Part shown: piece after piece, positions 11,188-15,069 of the stretch | Position numbering within the stretch: position 1 is the first letter of the stretch | Layout: each line of letters opens with the position of its first letter | Assembly: GCA_002369495.1 (NCBI GenBank) | Contig: DFFD01000092.1 | Coordinates: forward strand, 22,136 to 37,204 | Length of the DNA: 15,069 bases | Direction: 5' to 3' | Origin: Lachnospiraceae bacterium UBA3785 | Lineage (GTDB): Bacteria; Bacillota; Clostridia; Lachnospirales; Lachnospiraceae | Program-made: the position numbers and the translations under genes | Notes under the pieces: generated by a model | The model's database searches: none | Told to the model about the DNA's origin: nothing | Seen by the model: the letters and a program-made list of their open reading frames with translations, nothing else

Positions 11188-12129
11188 ATGATCAAATCAC
11201 CTCAGCAGATGACCTTCACGGACAAGAAGTTTTCCATGATCGTCTACGGCTCCCCCGGCATCGGCAAGACGACCCTCGCCCTGTCCGCGCCCGATCCGAT
11301 CCTCATTGACTTTGAGAACGGCGTCGACCGCGTGAGAGCCGACCACCGGAAGCTCACCATCGTCTGCGAGAACTACGAAGAAGTTCTCCACGACATCGAA
11401 TCCCCGGAGGTCCGGGACTGCCAGAGCGTCATCATCGACACGGGCGGCGCGTTCATCACCTATCTGAAGGACTGGGCGCTCAGGACGCAGCCCGGATGCA
11501 AGCAGAAGAACGGGGAGTTCAACAGCTTGAAAGGCTACGGCGTCGTGAAGAACGAATTCGCCTCCTTCACCTCCCGGATCCGGGACGCCATGCACAAGAA
11601 CGTCATCTACATCTTCCACGCCGACGAGAAGGCCGACAAGGACGGCAACGCCCAGCAGCGGCTTCTTTGCGAGGGCGCGACGAAGAACTCCGTCTGGAAC
11701 TCCTGCGACTTCGGCGGCTACATGCAGATGATCGGCGATCAGCGCACCATCGCCTTCACGCCCACGCAGGAATACTTCGCCAAAGGCTCCCACGGCATCA
11801 CGGGGATCCTTCCGGTGCCGGACAAGTCCATCACGGAGACGAACGACTTCCTGTCCGTCCTCTTCGACAAGGCCAAGGCCAACATCGCCCACGAGAACGA
11901 CGTCTTTGCCCCGATGCAGGCGCAGTACGACGCGGTGATGAAGGAAGTGCGGGAGGTTATCGGCGCGATCCAGACCGCGGACGACGCAAACGCCGCGGCT
12001 GCTGCCCTCCCGGAAATGAATCACGCCCTGTCCTCCAAGCGGGAGGCGTCCATGATGCTGAAGGAGAAGGCCAACAGCCTCGGCCTGAAATGGGACGCGG
12101 AGGCCAAGAGCTACAGGGGGATCCAGTAA
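11188..12129 (+). CDS. Sak4-like RecA-fold ATPase (AAA_24 type), phage recombination
   Basis: A 313-residue P-loop protein. Walker A is GSPGIGKT (21-28), Walker B is SVIIDT (80-85), and DFENGVDRV follows as in the AAA_24/Sak4 group of phage annealing ATPases. Such proteins assist single-strand annealing together with a phage SSB, here encoded in the same operon. After 240 the chain is a helical extension ending in SLGLKWDAEAKSYRGI. The start has AAAGGAGAT upstream (11173-11181). The stop (12127-12129) abuts the ATG of the nuclease gene with no gap, so the ATPase and nuclease are coupled. Confidence 0.88.
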   Translation: MIKSPQQMTFTDKKFSMIVYGSPGIGKTTLALSAPDPILIDFENGVDRVRADHRKLTIVCENYEEVLHDIESPEVRDCQSVIIDTGGAFITYLKDWALRTQPGCKQKNGEFNSLKGYGVVKNEFASFTSRIRDAMHKNVIYIFHADEKADKDGNAQQRLLCEGATKNSVWNSCDFGGYMQMIGDQRTIAFTPTQEYFAKGSHGITGILPVPDKSITETNDFLSVLFDKAKANIAHENDVFAPMQAQYDAVMKEVREVIGAIQTADDANAAAAALPEMNHALSSKREASMMLKEKANSLGLKWDAEAKSYRGIQ

Positions 12130-12747
12130 ATGCGGTATCTGATTACGCAGTCGCTTCTGTCGTCGTGGTTGTATCAGTTCTCCGCCCCGGACGAGCAGTG
12201 GAATGAGGCTCAGGACGAGTTTCTCGCCACTCTCCGCAGGGAGCAGAAGGAGACAACGCAAGCCATGCAGAACGGGCTTGATTTTGAAGCCGAGGTCTAC
12301 AAAATCGTCCACGGACAGCCCCGAAACGCCCACCCGACGTGGGAGAGCGGAATACAGGCCGTTGCAACAGTCCTCCGGGGCGCTCAGACGCAGGTCAAGG
12401 CCTCCCGCGTGTTGCAACTGGACGGAGAAGAATTCCTCGTTTACGGCATCCTGGACGCGCTGAGAGCCGGGGCCATCTACGATGTGAAATTCTCAAACAA
12501 GGCCTTCGGATCCACGGATCTGGCCGGGAAATATCTGGAATCCCCCCAGCATCCCGCTTACTTCTGGATCGTACCGGAGGCATACGAATTCCGGTATCTG
12601 GTTTCGGACGGGGCCGACCTCTATGTGGAGACTTACGCCCGGGCAGACACCCCGCCGATTGCCGACATCATCCGGGAGTTCGCCGCCTCCATCAAGTACG
12701 ACAACCTCTGGGAGATCTACACGGAACACTGGAAAGCGAGAGAATGA
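12130..12747 (+). CDS. RecB-like PD-(D/E)XK nuclease, phage exonuclease
   Basis: A 205-residue protein of the Cas4/RecB-type nuclease fold. Candidate active-site elements in order: GLDFEAEV (49-56, metal-binding Glu), GILDAL with D109, YDVKFS with D118 and K120 (the D-x-K of the motif), and QHPAYFW with Q140 and Y144. It would resect DNA ends and supply single strands to the annealing ATPase encoded immediately upstream. The start codon directly follows the ATPase stop; no separate ribosome binding site other than GGGGGAT in the ATPase end is seen. Length fits a standalone phage nuclease. Confidence 0.85.
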   Translation: MRYLITQSLLSSWLYQFSAPDEQWNEAQDEFLATLRREQKETTQAMQNGLDFEAEVYKIVHGQPRNAHPTWESGIQAVATVLRGAQTQVKASRVLQLDGEEFLVYGILDALRAGAIYDVKFSNKAFGSTDLAGKYLESPQHPAYFWIVPEAYEFRYLVSDGADLYVETYARADTPPIADIIREFAASIKYDNLWEIYTEHWKARE

Positions 12748-12748
12748 C

Positions 12749-13282
12749 ATGATTGCAAAGCTGAGGGACCTGACGCTCACGCGGGACGGAAACCAGATCG
12801 TATCGCTGGAGCTGAAAGCGGATTTCACGGAGCGGTTCGACGCTCTGAAGGACGGGGACGTGAACGTGGAAATCAAAAAATACCGCCCCCGCCGCTCGCT
12901 GGACGCGAACGCCTACTGCTGGGTGCTGATCCACAAGCTGGCCGAAGCCCTCAGCATGGATCCCGCGGACGTTTACCGTCACGCGATCCGGGAGATCGGC
13001 GGCGTGTCCAAGATCATCTGCGTCTCGGAAGACGACGCGGAGACGGTGGCGCGGTGCTGGTCCTCCCGGGGGATCGGGTGGCAGGTGGAACAGATGCCGT
13101 CGAAGCTCCCCGGATGCGTCAACCTGATGCTCTGGCTCGGATCGTCGGAATACGACACGAAGCAGATGTCCGATCTGATCGACGCCATCATCCAGGACTG
13201 TCAGGCGGTCGGCATCGAGACCGACACGCCGGACGAAATCGAACGAATCAAATCACTGTGGGGCACAGCCCCGGAAAGGTAA
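12749..13282 (+). CDS. NinB-like phage recombination protein
   Basis: A 177-residue protein of a family very common in Firmicutes phage early operons. Core: an N-terminal beta region (KLRDLTLTRDGNQIVSLEL), then KKYRPRRSLDANAYCWVLIHKL (43-64), which is the Arg/Asn element of NinB-like proteins, then PADVYRHAIREIGGV. The C-terminal part (GSSEYDTKQMSDLIDAIIQDCQAVGIET, 131-158) is also typical. Lambda NinB binds single-stranded DNA and can replace RecO/R/F functions; the same here is an inference. The ATG at 12749 follows the nuclease stop by one base, with GCGAGAG as a weak site. Confidence 0.78.
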   Translation: MIAKLRDLTLTRDGNQIVSLELKADFTERFDALKDGDVNVEIKKYRPRRSLDANAYCWVLIHKLAEALSMDPADVYRHAIREIGGVSKIICVSEDDAETVARCWSSRGIGWQVEQMPSKLPGCVNLMLWLGSSEYDTKQMSDLIDAIIQDCQAVGIETDTPDEIERIKSLWGTAPER

Positions 13283-13285
13283 AAC

Positions 13286-13513
13286 ATGAACGAGAACACC
13301 ACAAACGCCGTCCCTGAGATCATTGACACCCTCAACGGGTATGTCATCGTCCCGATCGAAACGCTGGAAAAGCTTATCCGCGCAGAAACGAGAGCGAGCA
13401 TCGTATATCGGATTCTCGTTGAAGACCGCATGACCAGCTATGACCAGCTTGACACGATCCGCGCCGTCTTCGACGCATACCCGCCCAAGCCGAAGAAGGA
13501 GGACGACGAATGA
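13286..13513 (+). CDS. Small early protein of unknown function
   Basis: A 75-residue protein with GGAAAGG before the ATG. The middle is YVIVPIETLEKLIRAETRASIVYRILV, with helix-forming spacing, and the end is acidic (PKPKKEDDE). Similar small proteins are frequent just before ssb in Clostridia phages, but no function is known. It overlaps ssb by ATGA (13510-13513), so it is translated with it. Confidence 0.75.
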   Translation: MNENTTNAVPEIIDTLNGYVIVPIETLEKLIRAETRASIVYRILVEDRMTSYDQLDTIRAVFDAYPPKPKKEDDE

Positions 13514-14031
13514 GCCTCTGCTTCAACCAGATCATCCTGTCCGGGCGATGCACCGCCCGGCCGGAGCTGAAGACCACGACCACGGGAAAGACCTTCACAT
13601 CCTTCTCCATCGCCGTGGATCGTCCCAAGACCCGCGAAGGGAACAAGGAGACGGACTTCTTCAACCTCTCCGCGTGGGAGAGAACCGCCGAGTTCATCAC
13701 GCGGTATTTCGACAAAGGCTCGCCCATTTTCATCGTCGGCCGCGTCCAGAACCGGAGCTGGACCGACGAGCAGGGACAGAAGCGGTTCGTCACGGAGATC
13801 ATCGTGAATCAGGCCGACTTCGTGGAGAGCAAGGGACAGGCTCAGGACAATCCCCCCTCGACGCCGTACTATCAGGGAGGACAGCCCGCCCGGCAGACTC
13901 AGACGCAGAACTACGGAGGATCTTCCTCGTCCGGTCTGATCCCCGGCGTCGGGTACGACAAGCCCGCCCAGCAGACGATGGCCCCGTCATTTCCTCCCCT
14001 GCAGGAGGACGACGAGGAGCTCCCGTTCTGA
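13510..14031 (+). CDS. ssb: Single-stranded DNA-binding protein
   Basis: A 173-residue SSB. The OB fold is clear in about 4-105: NQIILSGRCTARPELKTT, then FTSFSIAVDR, TDFFNLSAWERTAEFITRYFDKGSPIFIVGRVQNRSW and FVTEIIVNQADFVES. A Gln/Ser/Pro-rich linker (about 108-162) follows and the protein ends in the acidic tip EDDEELPF, the site through which SSBs recruit repair and replication partners. It belongs with the annealing ATPase and nuclease in the same operon. The stop overlaps the start of the next gene by one base (TGATG). Confidence 0.95.
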   Translation: MSLCFNQIILSGRCTARPELKTTTTGKTFTSFSIAVDRPKTREGNKETDFFNLSAWERTAEFITRYFDKGSPIFIVGRVQNRSWTDEQGQKRFVTEIIVNQADFVESKGQAQDNPPSTPYYQGGQPARQTQTQNYGGSSSSGLIPGVGYDKPAQQTMAPSFPPLQEDDEELPF

Positions 14032-14342
14032 TGACGAGCATTCTTCAAAAAGACCCCGCCCGGTGCTGGCTCTGCGGACGGTACGGCACATCCGCGGACC
14101 CGCTGGACACGCATCACGTTTTCTTTGGCCCGTATCGCTCCAAATCGGAGCGGTACGGCCTCACCGTCAAGCTGCATCACTTCTCCTGCCACATCTACGA
14201 CCGGGGCGCGGTGCACGCGAATAAGGCCGTCTGCAGGGAGCTCCAGGCCGAGGCTCAGAAGGCGGCGATGAAGGAATACGGCTGGAGCACGGAGGACTTC
14301 ATGCGGGTCTTCGGCCGGAACTACATCGAGGAGGGCACATGA
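14031..14342 (+). CDS. HNH/Ref-like zinc-binding phage protein
   Basis: A 103-residue protein with C13-x2-C16 (CWLCG), DTHHVF (H28, H29), then YGLTVKLHHFSCHIY (H49, H50, C53, H54) and VHANKAV (H62). This Cys/His layout matches the HNH-like, Ref/NinG-neighbouring zinc proteins of phage recombination modules. The C-terminal helix (QKAAMKEYGWSTEDFMRVFGRNYIE) is shared by them. It may be a structure-specific or RecA-dependent nuclease; activity cannot be read from the sequence. It starts on the SSB stop (TGATG) and its stop overlaps the next start (ATGA, 14339-14342). Confidence 0.8.
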   Translation: MTSILQKDPARCWLCGRYGTSADPLDTHHVFFGPYRSKSERYGLTVKLHHFSCHIYDRGAVHANKAVCRELQAEAQKAAMKEYGWSTEDFMRVFGRNYIEEGT

Positions 14343-15069
14343 GCAGAAAAGCAGAACCCGGAACAGAGAAAAGACGGGAGTACTTCCCCCTGTATTTCAG
14401 TTACGGAAAGCGCCTTGCCTCTCTGACCGACGAACAGATGGGGATTGTCGTCCGCGCGGCTCTCCAATACGCTGAAAGCGGTACGATACCGGAGCTTGAG
14501 CCTGTGTGCCGCCTCGCTTTGGACAACATCATCTACGACATCGACCGCGCCTCTTCCGCGTATGAAGAAACCTGCCGCCAGAACCGGGCCAACGGCGAAA
14601 AAGGAGGCAGACCGAAAAGCGAATCAGAAAAACCGGACGGTTATTCCGAAAACCGGACGGTTCTTACGGAAACCGAAAAAACCCAATACAAAGACGAATG
14701 CGAAGACAAAGACAAAAGAGAAGATACAGAAATAGCTGACGCTATTTCTGAGTCGAAACCGCAGGCGGTTGTCGACCCAGAAGCCGAGGAAGGCGGCGCT
14801 GAAAACGTCCCCTTCAAGCAGATTGTCGACCTGTTCCACCGGTTGTGCCCTTCCTTTGGAAAGCTGCGGATGGTCGAAGGCAAGCGGAAACAGGCGATTG
14901 CCGCACGATGGAGAGTCACTCCCGATCTGGCGGTGTTCGAAGAGCTGTTCAGGCTTGCGGAGGCTTCGGATTTTCTGAAAGGGCAGAACGCCCGGAACTG
15001 GCATGCCAACTTCGACTGGCTGATGTGCGCCACAAACTTCCAGAAGGTGCTGGAGCACCGTTACGACAA
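14339..15069 (+). CDS. Phage replication protein, DUF6291 / DnaD-like, partial
   Basis: At least 243 residues, cut by the window end with no stop. The first 90 residues match DUF6291 replication proteins: REYFPLYFSYGKRLASLTDEQMGIVVRAALQYAESG and the NRANGEKGGRPK linker. Residues 91-155 are a charged, acidic linker (E, D, K rich). Residues 157-242 (FKQIVDLFHRLCPSFGKLR...SDFLKGQNARNWHANFDWLMCATNFQKVLE) are the C-terminal domain shared with DnaD-like replisome organisers, which help load the host helicase at the phage origin. The start at 14339 overlaps the previous gene. The origin often lies inside such genes, but no iteron array is seen here. Confidence 0.85.
   Translation, partial: MSRKAEPGTEKRREYFPLYFSYGKRLASLTDEQMGIVVRAALQYAESGTIPELEPVCRLALDNIIYDIDRASSAYEETCRQNRANGEKGGRPKSESEKPDGYSENRTVLTETEKTQYKDECEDKDKREDTEIADAISESKPQAVVDPEAEEGGAENVPFKQIVDLFHRLCPSFGKLRMVEGKRKQAIAARWRVTPDLAVFEELFRLAEASDFLKGQNARNWHANFDWLMCATNFQKVLEHRYD

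Overview
The window reads as part of a temperate tailed phage (or prophage) of a moderately GC-rich Clostridia-type Firmicute, probably a gut bacterium. The grounds are strong AAGGAG-type ribosome binding sites, sigma-A-like promoters (TTGACA/TATAAT and TGnTATAAT), an LLH-type holin, a C40-type endolysin, a large serine recombinase, a DUF6291-type replication protein and a gene order like the PBSX tail/lysis end. Host and phage names are inferred. Nothing in the window is a clear bacterial chromosomal gene, and no tRNA, rRNA, CRISPR array or insertion sequence is visible.

Layout. (1) Bases 1-1470, plus strand: the right part of a diversity-generating retroelement (DGR). It comprises the 3' end of an AAY-codon-rich template repeat, a structured spacer and a reverse transcriptase. 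The variable repeat and target gene must lie left of base 1. (2) 1373-2130: three small genes at the end of the tail module, one of them XkdX-like, closed by a terminator. (3) 2162-4093: lysis cassette with two small membrane proteins, a NlpC/P60 endolysin and a holin, ending in a terminator. (4) 4101-6322, minus strand: independently transcribed accessory genes. These are a gamma-glutamylcyclotransferase with a zinc ribbon, an amidoligase with its own promoter inside an inverted repeat, and a small XRE regulator. (5) 6425-8373: serine integrase on the minus strand, divergent from a 53-residue gene. (6) 8504-10254: lysogeny switch. A CI-like repressor is translationally coupled to a membrane-anchored extracellular protein. 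It diverges from a Cro-like gene, with well-formed back-to-back promoters and symmetric operator candidates. (7) 10272-15069, plus strand: a tightly packed early operon. It holds two early proteins, a Sak4-like ATPase, a RecB-like nuclease, a NinB-like protein, SSB, an HNH-type protein and a replication protein that runs off the right edge.

How it works together. Rightward early transcription from the strong promoter at 9945-9973 would make the recombination and replication proteins. In the lysogen the CI-like repressor would hold this off and, through the coupled gene, display a surface protein on the host. The amidoligase/cyclotransferase pair sits where phages carry conversion genes and predicts a peptide or glutamyl-amide modification chemistry. 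The DGR would diversify a tail or adhesin protein.

The most unusual items are the phage-borne amidoligase plus cyclotransferase-zinc-ribbon pair with a dedicated operator, the repressor-coupled surface protein with a duplicated Ser-rich segment, and a DGR-type reverse transcriptase whose motif 4 mixes DGR-like and canonical features. No intergenic stretch exceeds 300 bases.
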